Source: Christiangramia flava JLT2011
GTDB taxonomy: Bacteria; Bacteroidota; Bacteroidia; Flavobacteriales; Flavobacteriaceae
Length of the DNA stretch: 64,000 nucleotides
Assembly: GCF_001951155.1 (NCBI RefSeq)
Contig: NZ_CP016359.1
Coordinates: 637,001-701,000 of the forward strand
Direction: 5' to 3'
The position numbers were made by a program, and so were the translations under genes. Under the pieces are notes generated by a model. It searched no databases, was not told where the DNA came from, and saw only the letters and a program-made list of their open reading frames with translations. Shown here piece after piece: positions 50,922 to 60,395 of the stretch; the stretch's first letter is position 1, and every line of letters begins with the position of its first letter.

Positions 50922-51057
50922 CACATTATACTGTGAAATATAATTACAAATTTAAAAACAAAATCAAAAATACATTAATTTCCACACTTTAATGTGAATT
51001 ACATTGTATTTTTATTCAAATCATATAATTCCCGGTTAAAAATCACACTATACTGTG
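50922..51057 (-). promoter_or_regulatory. Three operators of the hip operon spaced by 61 bp
   Basis: CACATTATACTGTG (50922-50935), CACACTTTAATGTG (50983-50996) and CACACTATACTGTG (51044-51057), all palindromic. Start-to-start spacing is exactly 61 bp twice, near six helical turns, so bound dimers would lie on one face of the DNA. Confidence 0.8.
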
Positions 51058-51859
51058 ATTTTGAAGAGATTTATTAATTTCATTTTCGATTCAATTGCAT
51101 ATAACGCTGGCCTAAAAAATTGATTAATAGCATACTATTTTCCCTTACTTACTTTTCTTAGCGATACATATTGAATATCCGCTCAGCCCATTTCCGCTTC
51201 ATTGCGCGAAAGCTGCATTCCGGGAAAAACGCTTCTCTCAAAAGATCTTGAACACCTTTAAAAACTTCGATTTCCATAAATGCTAACCCGAAGAAAAATC
51301 GAAACGCATCATTTCAGATCGAAGATTTTCAAAGAAGTTCGCTGGTTCCGGATTCCAATCGTGTCATCCTAAGCAAGGATTTGAAGATACAATAGAGGGT
51401 TATGAAAATTAATCCTTATAGGGATATTCGTCGATAATGTAGATCCGGTTTTAAATTGTTTCTATCGTTAATCTGAACATCTTGCAGTAGTATTCTGTTT
51501 TTAGCCAACTCTTATATTCTCATCTTTCCATTTCTCAACTTCTAATCGCCCGGTAGGCTTTCCTTTTTCTATATGCGAAATACCAGGATATAGAAGTTAG
51601 CCGGGCTGCATAAGCCGGTCGGTTGCACCCTCCCTTTTATAATCCCTCTCTAATTCTATATCCTGAAACGGTACCTGCATCAAAAAAGGAATAAGCATAC
51701 GGCTCTGTAAGAAGTAAATCAAATAAGAATATCATGAGATCACTTAGTAGAAACATATCTGCAATCAGAAGAAAAAATCAAAAAGGAAAAGCTCCGGATA
51801 TAAAAAGTAAATCAATTTTTATTAATCAGGTCTGTCTACAGGCCATAATACTAAACGTT
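51058..51859. repeat. Noncoding region upstream of ssb, with hairpin repeat copy 2
   Basis: No convincing gene is seen; an in-frame ATG at 51734 would extend the SSB with an unrelated basic segment. Copy 2 of the dispersed repeat lies at 51540-51607, enclosed by CCCGG/CCGGG, with TTCTATAT/ATATAGAA inside. Short palindromes are frequent. It is a possible control or replication/transfer region of the element. Confidence 0.45.
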
Positions 51860-52219
51860 ATGAGTACTATCAGAAACAAAGTTCAATTAATCGGAAATGT
51901 GGGAAATGCTCCCGAAGTTAGAAATCTAGAAAATGGCAAAATAGTAGCTTCCTTCTCCATTGCTACCAACGAATTCTTTAAAAACTCGCAAGGCGAGAAA
52001 GTCCAAAATACCCAGTGGCACAATATCGTAGCCTGGGGTAAAACTGCCGAGATCGTAGAACAATACGTAGGCAAAGGAAAAGAAATTGCTATTGAGGGAA
52101 AATTAACCTCTCGATCCTACGAGACTACCGAAGGGGAAAAAAAATATGTTACCGAAATAGTAGCCAATGAAATTCTTCTTTTAGGAAATGCGGGTTCTAA
52201 GAATGAACCAGGATCTTAA
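51860..52219 (+). CDS. ssb: Single-stranded DNA-binding protein
   Basis: The start is at MSTIRNKVQLIGNVG (119 residues), since family sequence begins there. OB-fold blocks: VQLIGNVGNAPEVR, IVASFSIATNEF, NTQWHNIVAWGKTAEIVEQYVGKGKEIAIEGKL and YVTEIVANEILLL. It lacks the long acidic tail of chromosomal SSBs. It lies in the mobilisation block, so it probably serves the element during transfer. Confidence 0.92.
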   Translation: MSTIRNKVQLIGNVGNAPEVRNLENGKIVASFSIATNEFFKNSQGEKVQNTQWHNIVAWGKTAEIVEQYVGKGKEIAIEGKLTSRSYETTEGEKKYVTEIVANEILLLGNAGSKNEPGS

Positions 52220-52223
52220 AAAG

Positions 52224-52257
52224 ATAGAGGGCGGTGACTGCTCGTTACGCCCTCTAT
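52224..52257 (+). terminator. Hairpin after ssb
   Basis: Perfect 10-bp stem ATAGAGGGCG/CGCCCTCTAT, 5 bp after the ssb stop. Few T residues follow, so it may be an attenuator rather than a strong terminator. Confidence 0.55.
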
Positions 52258-52288
52258 TTAACTTCTAAACAATTGACATCTAAAAATT

Positions 52289-52744
52289 ATGTTTATGAAA
52301 ACTAAAGTTAATGAAATATCCATAAGATATCAGGGGAATTTTAAAATCAATCAGGCTCCGAAAATTACTTCCTCTGAGAGCGCCGCTACTATCCTGTTTA
52401 ATAACTGGGATAAAGACCAGATCGGACTGCAGGAATGTTTTAAAGTCATCTTGCTGAACAATGCCAATAAAGTAAAAGGCATCTATGAGGTTTCCAAAGG
52501 CGGAATCACCGGGACCCTGGTCGACATTCGTATTTTGTTTGCTGTTATACTCAAAAGCTTAACGGTTTCTGTCATACTTGGTCATAACCACCCATCAGGA
52601 ACACTTCGTCCAAGTACAGCAGACCAGAAAATCACTCAAAAAATTCAAACTGCCTGCCAGTATTTTGATATCAAACTCCTCGATCACCTGATTTTAACCC
52701 CGGATGGAGACTACTATTCCTTTGCTGATGAAGGAATGCTATGA
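52289..52744 (+). CDS. RadC-like JAB-domain protein
   Basis: The 151-residue protein has the JAMM/RadC block GHNHPSGTLRPSTAD (98-112), with zinc ligands His99, His101 and Asp112, and upstream Glu49 (GLQECF). It is the short form common on mobile elements, lacking the N-terminal HhH of chromosomal RadC. ATG at 52289 or at 52295 are both possible. Its role is unknown; it is often annotated as a DNA repair protein without evidence. Confidence 0.9.
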   Translation: MFMKTKVNEISIRYQGNFKINQAPKITSSESAATILFNNWDKDQIGLQECFKVILLNNANKVKGIYEVSKGGITGTLVDIRILFAVILKSLTVSVILGHNHPSGTLRPSTADQKITQKIQTACQYFDIKLLDHLILTPDGDYYSFADEGML

Positions 52745-52765
52745 TCCTTTTTTGTCCCTTACTTT

Positions 52766-52795
52766 AAAAGGTGGTCTTAATAGATCACCTTTTTT
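52766..52795 (+). terminator. Terminator after radC-like gene
   Basis: AAAAGGTGGTC/GATCACCTTTTTT hairpin with T-run, 22 bp after the stop. Confidence 0.88.
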
Positions 52796-53327
52796 CTTTT
52801 TATATTTTTTATGACTCCTCTGAGGCAATCAATTTTTGATCACTTTCTGTCCGAAAAATTTGAAAATCTGCTATCGCGAAATTTTAAAATTGACACAAAA
52901 GGAGATTTTTAGTTCAAATCGATCCAATTGGCACCAGATCCTATGAAAATTTCAGTTGACTGGAACAGGCTGAAATACTAACTTAAAGTGGTGACTTTCT
53001 GAAAGGTATAGCTTCAGAAATCCGGGTGATTTGATCTTCCTTTTAGCATACCCAAAAAATGATACATGGATTTTTTAAATCTTAAAAAAAGCAGTTGGTG
53101 CAAACCAACTTGTCTAAAAATTTTGTCCCGCAGGCGGGACGAAATCGAAGAGCAAGACGGTAACACGCGAGGCGGTGTTATACGATTGATGGAATTCTGA
53201 AAGCCCCATGGTATAAGGCTTTTCGAATTAGTGAAATGGCGATGATATCCACCCTAGTGGATACACCTCTCTAAAAAGACCAGTAAAATCAAGCAAGCTA
53301 TAACCAGTATTTATAAAAATAGTATCC
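52796..53327 (+). other. Noncoding region with candidate origin of transfer
   Basis: No gene is seen. Near its right end lie GTCCCGC-AG-GCGGGAC (53125-53140) and TAACAC-GCGAGGCG-GTGTTA (53161-53180), two strong hairpins 20 bp apart and 150-200 bp upstream of the mobilisation genes. The arrangement fits an oriT with hairpins near the nick site, but the nick sequence cannot be identified. Confidence 0.4.
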
Positions 53328-53855
53328 ATGACCGTGAAATCAAGACTTCAGCTATCCTTAAAAACTGCAGAACGGTTTCGGGATTTCTCTAAGAAAAATA
53401 ACAGCAATCAATCGGAAACTTTGGACCTGATGCTGGACTTTTTTGAGAAAAATAACCTCTCCCCTTTTGAAACTCTGGTGCCTTCCAAAGTAAGTCTGGA
53501 ACAGCTCATTAAAAAAAGGATCGATGCCGTGATAGCCATCCTTAAAAATATTGAAAAGACTCAAACCAAACCCGGACTGCTCATGTTGAATTTACTCTTA
53601 GAAGAACGTTCCATTTCCAAACCTGCAAAAATGGAAAAGAAAAAGATGCCCCCTGCTGAAGATAAAACCCAGCAACAATTGGCATTGGAAATCTCACGAC
53701 TGGAGGATGTTCTGAAATCCACCTTGAAAGATTTGGAATACCTACTGGAACATGTGGAAGTAAAGGGGAACGCATTCGGCTCAGATTACCTGAAACTAAA
53801 TATCCCACGGACAGAATTCGAGCAATTCAAAGTGGCTCTAAAACGAAGAACCTAA
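53328..53855 (+). CDS. BfmA/BtgA-family mobilisation protein
   Basis: The 175-residue protein has a ribbon/helix-like N-terminus (VKSRLQLSLKTAERFRDFSKKNNSNQSETLDLMLDFFEKNNL), a helical middle and a coiled-coil-like C-terminus (QQLALEISRLEDVLKSTLKDLEYLLE). It matches accessory mobilisation proteins of Bacteroidota elements, which bind oriT and assist the relaxase. It is followed after 12 bp by the relaxase gene. Confidence 0.82.
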   Translation: MTVKSRLQLSLKTAERFRDFSKKNNSNQSETLDLMLDFFEKNNLSPFETLVPSKVSLEQLIKKRIDAVIAILKNIEKTQTKPGLLMLNLLLEERSISKPAKMEKKKMPPAEDKTQQQLALEISRLEDVLKSTLKDLEYLLEHVEVKGNAFGSDYLKLNIPRTEFEQFKVALKRRT

Positions 53856-53867
53856 GAAGAATATTAC

Positions 53868-54893
53868 ATGTATATCACCATCACTCCTCAGAAACTAGGT
53901 GGGGCTTTTTCCCAAAGCGCAGGTGATTTCGTGAATTACCTGGAAAAGGAAAACCAGGGAAAGGATCCGCTGGATAAAGAATATTTTTTTAATCAGTATG
54001 AGGATAAAATTAAGCCCTACCAAGTTATTAAGGAGATCGATGGAAACACGGCCAAGTTAAAACTCAAAGAGCCCAAGTATTACTCCATCACCATCAACCC
54101 CAGCCAGTACGAATTAAAACATATTCACAACAACCCGGAAAAACTTCGTGCTTTTGTCCGGGAAGCCATGAAAGAATATGCCAGCTCCTTCCATCGGGAA
54201 ATCAATGGCAAACCTATCAATGTGGATGATATTAAATATTTCGCCAAACTGGAACATGAGCGGACCTATAAAAGTAATGATATAGCCATTCGGGAAAATA
54301 AGCCCTACAGCAATCAAATAGCGCACTTAAAAAATGAGCTTCGGAAAGTGGAGCGCGGTGAAGTCCTCGGAAATGCTTTGCAAATTGAAAAGGACATCCG
54401 AAAACTGGTCCGGGAGGCTCCCTATAAAATTCGTGGACAGGTAGTGGAACCGGGCATGAAGAAAGAAGGCTCCCAGAGCCACATCCATATCATTGTTAGT
54501 CGAAAAGACGCATCTAATTCGTATAGCCTTTCCCCGGGTAGCAAATACAAAGCTTCAGAAGTGAAAATGCATGGTAAAATGGTCAAGAGGGGTTTTGAGC
54601 GGGACCGGTTTATTCAAAATTCTGAAAAAGCGTTTGACAGGCTATTTCAGTATAACCGAAACTATGTGGAAAGCTATGCGGCCAAGAAAATGCTTACAAA
54701 AGATCCCAAACAGTACTTTCTATCCTTAGGCAAACTCGGTATCAATGAGAAAAAGATTGCTTTTAAAATGATCCGTCAAACAGGACTACAACTTCCTGTA
54801 TTACATCTCCCTCAAAATAAAGTGGGCTTTGCTTACAAACAACTCAAAAAAATCATCGAAGCTAGCGTCAAGGCAAGCTCTATTGGTTATTAA
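53868..54893 (+). CDS. MobB-type (DUF5712) relaxase/mobilisation protein
   Basis: The 341-residue protein has MobB family blocks near the N-terminus (MYITITPQKLGGAFSQSAGDFVNYLEKEN), EYFFNQYEDKI, SITINPSQYELKHI, an internal coiled helix, and the His cluster SHIHIIVSRKD (about residues 204-214), the likely metal site of the relaxase. It should nick oriT and lead the strand. It lies between BfmA and the coupling ATPase, as in other Bacteroidota mobilisable elements. Confidence 0.8.
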   Translation: MYITITPQKLGGAFSQSAGDFVNYLEKENQGKDPLDKEYFFNQYEDKIKPYQVIKEIDGNTAKLKLKEPKYYSITINPSQYELKHIHNNPEKLRAFVREAMKEYASSFHREINGKPINVDDIKYFAKLEHERTYKSNDIAIRENKPYSNQIAHLKNELRKVERGEVLGNALQIEKDIRKLVREAPYKIRGQVVEPGMKKEGSQSHIHIIVSRKDASNSYSLSPGSKYKASEVKMHGKMVKRGFERDRFIQNSEKAFDRLFQYNRNYVESYAAKKMLTKDPKQYFLSLGKLGINEKKIAFKMIRQTGLQLPVLHLPQNKVGFAYKQLKKIIEASVKASSIGY

Positions 54894-54904
54894 ACTTATG
54901 TATT

Positions 54905-56509
54905 ATGAATGCTAATTTATTGTTGATCCTGTTTTTAAATGCTGCCATGGGTGGCCTATTTTACTATAGCTTGAAAAACACCTCCTGGGGTTTTATCATC
55001 AACTTTCTATTTATCTTTTTGCTGATTTTTATCAGCTTTCCTTCAGGTATTCATTTTGATCTATTCGGAGTGCTGGCTATTCGATACTTTATTCCCCTTA
55101 TAGCCATGAATGTCTTACTAAATGAATGGCTACTCAAAATGGAGAAGGATAAATCAACCAGGCAATATACCTTCCGCATGCCGCTATCATCCGGCTCCGT
55201 CAAAATCAAAGATGTCCGCCGCGGGATCTCCATCATTGGAGCGGCAGGTAGTGGAAAAACAGAAAGTGTTGTGGCTCAGTTTCTAAAATACTTTAGCCAG
55301 CGAACTTTTTGTGGAATTATCCATGACTATAAGAACTTTGAACTCTCCAGGATTGCCTATCCTCTATTCAAGGAAAGTAACATGCCTTTCTACCTTATTT
55401 CCTTTGACAGGATCTACCATAAAGTGAATCCTATAGCCCCTCGCTATATGCAGGATGAAGAGAGCGTCAATGAGATTTCTCGGGTATTACTGGAAAATCT
55501 ACTAGAGAAGAAAGAAAGTAGTTCTTCGGGGAGTTCCAAGTTTTTTAACGATGCCGCGGAAGGAATTATCGGAGGCCTGATATGGAAGCTTAAAACCGAT
55601 CATCCCGGCTATTGTACCCTGCCTCATCTCATTGCATTATTTCAACAATTAACAACTTATGAATTAGCAGAGTTTCTAAGTTCAAACCTTAATTCCCGGG
55701 CGATGGCCAATGCCTTTATAAATGGCGTGGATTCTGAAAAACAGACCGCCTCGGTAAAAAGTACACTCTCTAATGCGTTCAAAAAAATAAGTACGCAGCG
55801 AATCTTTATGGCGTTGTCCGATGATAAGATTCCTTTAGACATCAATAATGCGAATAATCCGGGAGTAATCTCTGTGGTAAACAATCCTAAATTTGAATCG
55901 GCCTACTCTCCTATTGTAGCAACCATTATTCACAGTATTACCAAACAGATGAGTGTACATGACCGGCTTGGATCTTTTATCCTCATGGAGGAAGCCTCCA
56001 CGATCCGTTTACTCAACATGCATCGTATACCTGCTACTCTTAGAAGCTATAATATAGCTACTGTGTACGTTATTCAGGATAAAATACAGAATGATATTCT
56101 CTATGGCAGAGAGGCAGGAAAAGCGATCCTAAGCAATTTATCCTATCAGTTTTTTGGAAAGGTGAATGACCCCGATACCGCGAAATACTACGAGAGTTTC
56201 TTTGAGATCGTCAAGCGAAAAAGTATCAGTGTTAGCAAAAGTGATAACCTAAATTTCGATACCCGCACCACCAAAAGTGAACGGGAAGTCGCTAAAATCA
56301 GGGCCGATGTTTTCTTCCGATTGAAACCTGGGGAGTTCGTAAGTTTCGCCGATGGAAAAGACCGGAAGGTGAAATTTTCATCCCCGAACTGGTCAAAAGA
56401 ATTACCCGTTCCAAAGCATGAATTTTCATCAAAAGATATGGAGCTGAATTTTCAGAAAATTTATAGGGAGGCAAAGGCGATTTATAAATCTGAAAGCATT
56501 AAGAAATGA
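54905..56509 (+). CDS. VirD4/TraG-type coupling ATPase
   Basis: The 534-residue protein has N-terminal membrane helices (about 3-70), Walker A GAAGSGKT (112-119) and Walker B FILMEEAST. Other coupling-protein blocks are IHDYKNFELSR and YNIATVYVIQDKIQ. It hands the relaxase-DNA complex to a conjugation channel. The stop overlaps the next start by 4 bp. Confidence 0.85.
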   Translation: MNANLLLILFLNAAMGGLFYYSLKNTSWGFIINFLFIFLLIFISFPSGIHFDLFGVLAIRYFIPLIAMNVLLNEWLLKMEKDKSTRQYTFRMPLSSGSVKIKDVRRGISIIGAAGSGKTESVVAQFLKYFSQRTFCGIIHDYKNFELSRIAYPLFKESNMPFYLISFDRIYHKVNPIAPRYMQDEESVNEISRVLLENLLEKKESSSSGSSKFFNDAAEGIIGGLIWKLKTDHPGYCTLPHLIALFQQLTTYELAEFLSSNLNSRAMANAFINGVDSEKQTASVKSTLSNAFKKISTQRIFMALSDDKIPLDINNANNPGVISVVNNPKFESAYSPIVATIIHSITKQMSVHDRLGSFILMEEASTIRLLNMHRIPATLRSYNIATVYVIQDKIQNDILYGREAGKAILSNLSYQFFGKVNDPDTAKYYESFFEIVKRKSISVSKSDNLNFDTRTTKSEREVAKIRADVFFRLKPGEFVSFADGKDRKVKFSSPNWSKELPVPKHEFSSKDMELNFQKIYREAKAIYKSESIKK

Positions 56510-57186
56510 AACCAGTCAATTATATACTTCATCTAAATGGAGTTTTAAGGAAATTTTATAAGGATGATAGGATATCGCCTTCACATCGCAGTTTATACCT
56601 GGCATTCTTTGAGCTTTGGAATCAGAAACACTTTCCGAAAACAATTATGATAAACAGTAAACAAGTGATGGCAATAGCCAAAATACGCTCCAGGACTACT
56701 TATCACAAACTGCTTCAGGAACTTAAATTGTGGGGGTATTTGCAATACCATCCTTCCACTAGTCCCAAAAATGGATCACTTGTGGAAATGTTCAGATTTG
56801 ATACTCCAATTATTCAAAAAATGGACAGGATTAGTTCAGAAACTGAACAACTACCTGTTCAAAAAATGGTCTCTTTTAATAAACATATTAATAAACGGAT
56901 ATTAAACTCTTTTAAACAATCCTGTCCAGAAAATGAACAAGTAGTTATAACTTATTTTAAATCTGAAAAAAGAGGTTCTTTGGAAGCTAGAAAATTTTAC
57001 AATTTTTACGAATCCATAGGCTGGAAATTGAATGGAAAAAATCCGATCACTAATTGGAAAGCCTGTGCTCAAAACTGGATGATTAAAGCGGATGAAATAA
57101 AAAATGATCAAAATTCTAAGGCACTGTCCCAAATTAAGGACAGGTTCCAGTCTGGTAGAAATAAGAATTATGGAGAGCCGTTGTAA
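56506..57186 (+). CDS. Winged-helix-like protein of mobilisation operon
   Basis: The 226-residue protein has a helix-turn-helix-like block (INSKQVMAIAKIRSRTTYHKLLQELKLWGYLQYHPS, about 48-83) and a C-terminal helical block (ARKFYNFYESIGWKLNGKNPITNWKACAQNWMIKADEIK) like that of phage replication/DnaD-type or primase-linked proteins. It overlaps the coupling ATPase by 4 bp, so it is part of the same operon. A role in replication or control of the element is inferred. Confidence 0.6.
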   Translation: MKPVNYILHLNGVLRKFYKDDRISPSHRSLYLAFFELWNQKHFPKTIMINSKQVMAIAKIRSRTTYHKLLQELKLWGYLQYHPSTSPKNGSLVEMFRFDTPIIQKMDRISSETEQLPVQKMVSFNKHINKRILNSFKQSCPENEQVVITYFKSEKRGSLEARKFYNFYESIGWKLNGKNPITNWKACAQNWMIKADEIKNDQNSKALSQIKDRFQSGRNKNYGEPL

Positions 57187-57218
57187 AAATGTCCTAATTA
57201 CTTTTTATCTATAAATGA

Positions 57219-58115
57219 TTAACTCATATTATAGGACTCCTCAATTAAAGGTTTTACCTTTTCAAGATCGGTAAGAGTTTTAATGGTTACTTCAGTATCA
57301 CCAGTGCCGTAATGACCAATTTCTGAAACATCACGGATTTTCACTCCGCTTATATCAATAGATTGAAAATCTACTTTTAAATAAAGAAGGATTTCCTTTT
57401 TCTTGGTTCTGATCTCCGTGCAAACAAAATTCTTAATCCTGGAATATGCGTGGTAATATTTAAGTTCCTTCTTTAGAACATCATCCCCCAAGGAGGTAAT
57501 AAAATCCTCTAGCGCTTCGTATAACTCTATAAGATCTTCTGATGCTGCATTAATAGCATCATCCATATTTCTGTATTTGGTCACACCTTCACCTGCAGCT
57601 TTATACTTTTCCTGCTTTTGAGATGTTCCAGCAAGTTCAAAAATCACACTATGTCCTTCAAAATACCGGTACCGTACTAACTCAATATTTCTATTTATTT
57701 GGCCGATAGCGTAATCATCATATCTGGTAAAATCCTTTGCTATACATAATAGTCTGGGGTTAGTCCAATCCACATCTGTTTTCTTGCCTAACTTTTTCAT
57801 GCAAAGCATTTCAAAATTAGCCTGATGATCCATTAGCCAATCCAGATAAAAAAGTCCCTGATTAATTACGTTCTCCTTACTATCTAACTTGTATTCTATA
57901 ATAACGGGACAGTTATTTTCATCTATTCCCAGACTATCAATTTTACCCTTATGTTTGATTCCGGTGTAATATTCAGATGCAAGAAAACGCACTCCAAAGA
58001 AAATATCCAGATTGGCTTCGCACAGCTTTTGAATTTCTCTTTCTAATTTAAAATCTACTGGAGCTTTTGCCTCTGCTCTTACACCATTAACACTGTATAA
58101 ACGTATATCTGCCAT
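57219..58115 (-). CDS. DUF5655-type nuclease-like protein
   Basis: The 298-residue protein. The N-terminal half (about 20-135) has a restriction-endonuclease-like pattern: HKGKIDSLGIDENNCPVIIEYKLDSKENVINQGLFYLDWL, with Asp and Glu-x-Lys as possible catalytic D/ExK residues. The C-terminal domain (about 195-295) fits DUF5655 (LIELYEALEDFITSLGDDVLKKELKYYHAYSRIKNFVC). Such proteins are found near DNA-modification genes. The reaction is unknown. It is convergent with the mobilisation operon and divergent from the type III modification genes. Confidence 0.75.
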   Translation of the reverse strand: MADIRLYSVNGVRAEAKAPVDFKLEREIQKLCEANLDIFFGVRFLASEYYTGIKHKGKIDSLGIDENNCPVIIEYKLDSKENVINQGLFYLDWLMDHQANFEMLCMKKLGKKTDVDWTNPRLLCIAKDFTRYDDYAIGQINRNIELVRYRYFEGHSVIFELAGTSQKQEKYKAAGEGVTKYRNMDDAINAASEDLIELYEALEDFITSLGDDVLKKELKYYHAYSRIKNFVCTEIRTKKKEILLYLKVDFQSIDISGVKIRDVSEIGHYGTGDTEVTIKTLTDLEKVKPLIEESYNMS

Positions 58116-58492
58116 ACCTTATAATTTCTAATTGTAAATGAAAATTCAGGCATCGTGATTTTACCCTGAATCTAAATAAGGCTTAAAAAAGCCTAGCCAA
58201 AAAATGTTTGGATGATAAAATAGATCACTTAGAAATATCTTATTCTGGAAGTAGGGTTCCGGAAGGTAAATATATTGAAATGAACCTTAATTAAGAAAAA
58301 ACCTACATTTAGCTTATCTTCTAACCTTTTCTGCTTTTTTTTCTAGTTGTTTATTCATTACTATGTAACAGATTTACATCTATATAAATAGAATTGCAGA
58401 AGTCCTAAATTAACCTTAAAATTGTGTGAATTGGAATGCCCTACCCTACCCGGCATTTCTGGAATATAATCCTGTACTAATCAACCTGCTAT
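58116..58492. other. Divergent control region ahead of the type III RM genes
   Basis: Small hairpins AGGCTT-AAAA-AAGCCT (about 58172), ATGTAA-CAGA-TTACAT near 58364 and AATGCC...GGCATT near 58436. No exact TAnnTTTG was found and no gene is seen. The promoters of both flanking genes must lie here. Confidence 0.4.
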
Positions 58493-60394
58493 ATGAGCCT
58501 GGAAAAACTTGACCTTGCATCTCCTGATCTTGTAAATGAAAATATTGAAAAAATTGCCGCTTTATTTCCGAACTGCGTAACTGAAAGCAGCAAAGGCAAG
58601 GCCATAGATTTCGATCTCCTCAAACAGGAATTAAGTGATTCTGTTGTGGAAGGCAATAAAGAAAGATATCGTTTAGAATGGCCTGGAAAAAGAGAGGCTA
58701 TCGTAACTGCAAATTTACCTACCACAAAAACCTTACGACCAGTAAGGGAAGATTCTGTTGACTTTGACAATACTGAGAATCTCTACATAGAAGGGGATAA
58801 TCTCGAAGTTCTTAAACTTCTCCAGGAAAGCTATTTGAATAAAATCAAAATGATCTACATAGATCCTCCTTACAACACTGGGAAAGATTTTATTTATAAA
58901 GACAATTTCAGCAAAGATGAAGAAAAAGAACTTCTAGAGAGCGGCCAAACAGATGAATATAAAAATCGATTAATAACTAATCCGGACACTGCTGGACGTT
59001 ATCACTCTGATTGGCTTAGCATGATGTATTCTAGATTGAAATTAGCTAGAAACCTTCTTACTCAGGATGGAGCTGTATTTGTTTCAATTGATGAAAACGA
59101 AAATCACAATCTTCGTAAAATCTGTGATGAAATTTTTGGAGAAAGAAATTTTGTGGCTGAATTAATTTGGCAAAAGAAAACAGGTTCTTCTGATGCTAAG
59201 AATATCGCTACCATAACGGAATATGTAATTATTTACTCAAAAGAAATTACTTCTCTTGCCTTCAACCAAGATGAAGATGCCCATGATAATGCTCGTTACA
59301 AATATAAAGATGAGTACTACGAGGAAAGAGGGCCTTTTTACTATGACAATCTTGATAGAGGAACGCTTGGTTATCATGAATCTCTTGACTATGGCATACC
59401 TACTCCAAACGGTGGGTTAGCATTTCCAAATGGAAGAACTAAGAAATTAAATGATGGTTGGAGATGGAAATGGGGTAAAAAGAAATTGGAGTGGGGATTA
59501 AACAATGGCTTTATTGAGGTTCAAGAATCCTCTTCAAAAGACTGTGGTTGGGGAGTTTATTATAAAATCTATTTGAATGTGGATAATGAAGGAAACCCAA
59601 AGAAAAGAAGTTCCCCATACAAAAATATCATTCAGGGAATTCTAAATACTCATGCTTCTAATGAAGCAAAGGACCTATTTAATAGAACAGGAATATTCTC
59701 TAATCCAAAACCCACGAATTTGATATATAATCTTCTAAAAATCGGTTCAAACGAGAACGACATACTACTTGATTTCTTTTCAGGATCTGCATCTTCTGCA
59801 CAAGCAGTTTTAAAAGCAAATTCAGAGGACAATTTCCGGAGAAAATATATTCAGGTTCAAATTCCTGAACCAACTGATGATAAAAGTGACGCATTTAAAG
59901 AAGGTTATAATAGTATCTGCGAAATAGGCAAAGAGCGTATTCGTAGAGCAGCCAAAAAAATTAAAGAGGAAACAAAAGCAGATATTGACTATGGATTTAG
60001 AGTCTACCGCCTGGATGAAAGCAATATGCAGGATGTCTACTATAAACCTCAAGAATATGACCAGGGACAATTGGATGCTTTTGCAGATAATGTAAAACCA
60101 GACAGAACTTCAGATGATCTTCTTGCCCAGGTAATGATCGACTGGGGACTACCACTTTCTTTAAAGATCGAACGTATAGATATTAAAGGGAAAGAAGTAT
60201 TCAAGGTGGCCGAAAACTCACTTTATGCCTGCTTTGATAAAGGTATCGATGAAGAGTTTGCTAAGGAAATAGCTAATGATTCACCACTTAGAATAGTTTT
60301 TAAGGATAGTGGATTTAAAAATGATACGGCCAAAACCAATGTAAAGCAACTGCTTAAACAGTTGAGTCCAGAAACTGAAATGAAAGTGATTTAA
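58493..60394 (+). CDS. mod: Type III restriction-modification methyltransferase (Mod)
   Basis: The 633-residue beta-class N6-adenine methyltransferase has motif IV DPPYNTGKDF (124-133) before motif I LDFFSGSASSAQ (about residues 424-435), the order seen in Mod subunits, and the target-recognition region between them. It contains IYIDPPYN, VFVSIDENE, and a C-terminal helical part. It is followed 1 bp later by res, so translation is coupled. It should recognise and methylate the site and direct Res. Confidence 0.95.
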   Translation: MSLEKLDLASPDLVNENIEKIAALFPNCVTESSKGKAIDFDLLKQELSDSVVEGNKERYRLEWPGKREAIVTANLPTTKTLRPVREDSVDFDNTENLYIEGDNLEVLKLLQESYLNKIKMIYIDPPYNTGKDFIYKDNFSKDEEKELLESGQTDEYKNRLITNPDTAGRYHSDWLSMMYSRLKLARNLLTQDGAVFVSIDENENHNLRKICDEIFGERNFVAELIWQKKTGSSDAKNIATITEYVIIYSKEITSLAFNQDEDAHDNARYKYKDEYYEERGPFYYDNLDRGTLGYHESLDYGIPTPNGGLAFPNGRTKKLNDGWRWKWGKKKLEWGLNNGFIEVQESSSKDCGWGVYYKIYLNVDNEGNPKKRSSPYKNIIQGILNTHASNEAKDLFNRTGIFSNPKPTNLIYNLLKIGSNENDILLDFFSGSASSAQAVLKANSEDNFRRKYIQVQIPEPTDDKSDAFKEGYNSICEIGKERIRRAAKKIKEETKADIDYGFRVYRLDESNMQDVYYKPQEYDQGQLDAFADNVKPDRTSDDLLAQVMIDWGLPLSLKIERIDIKGKEVFKVAENSLYACFDKGIDEEFAKEIANDSPLRIVFKDSGFKNDTAKTNVKQLLKQLSPETEMKVI

Positions 60395-60395
60395 G

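Noticed and set aside
51734..51859. Longer SSB start at 51734
   Set aside because: The added basic segment is unlike SSB N-termini, and family similarity starts exactly at 51860.
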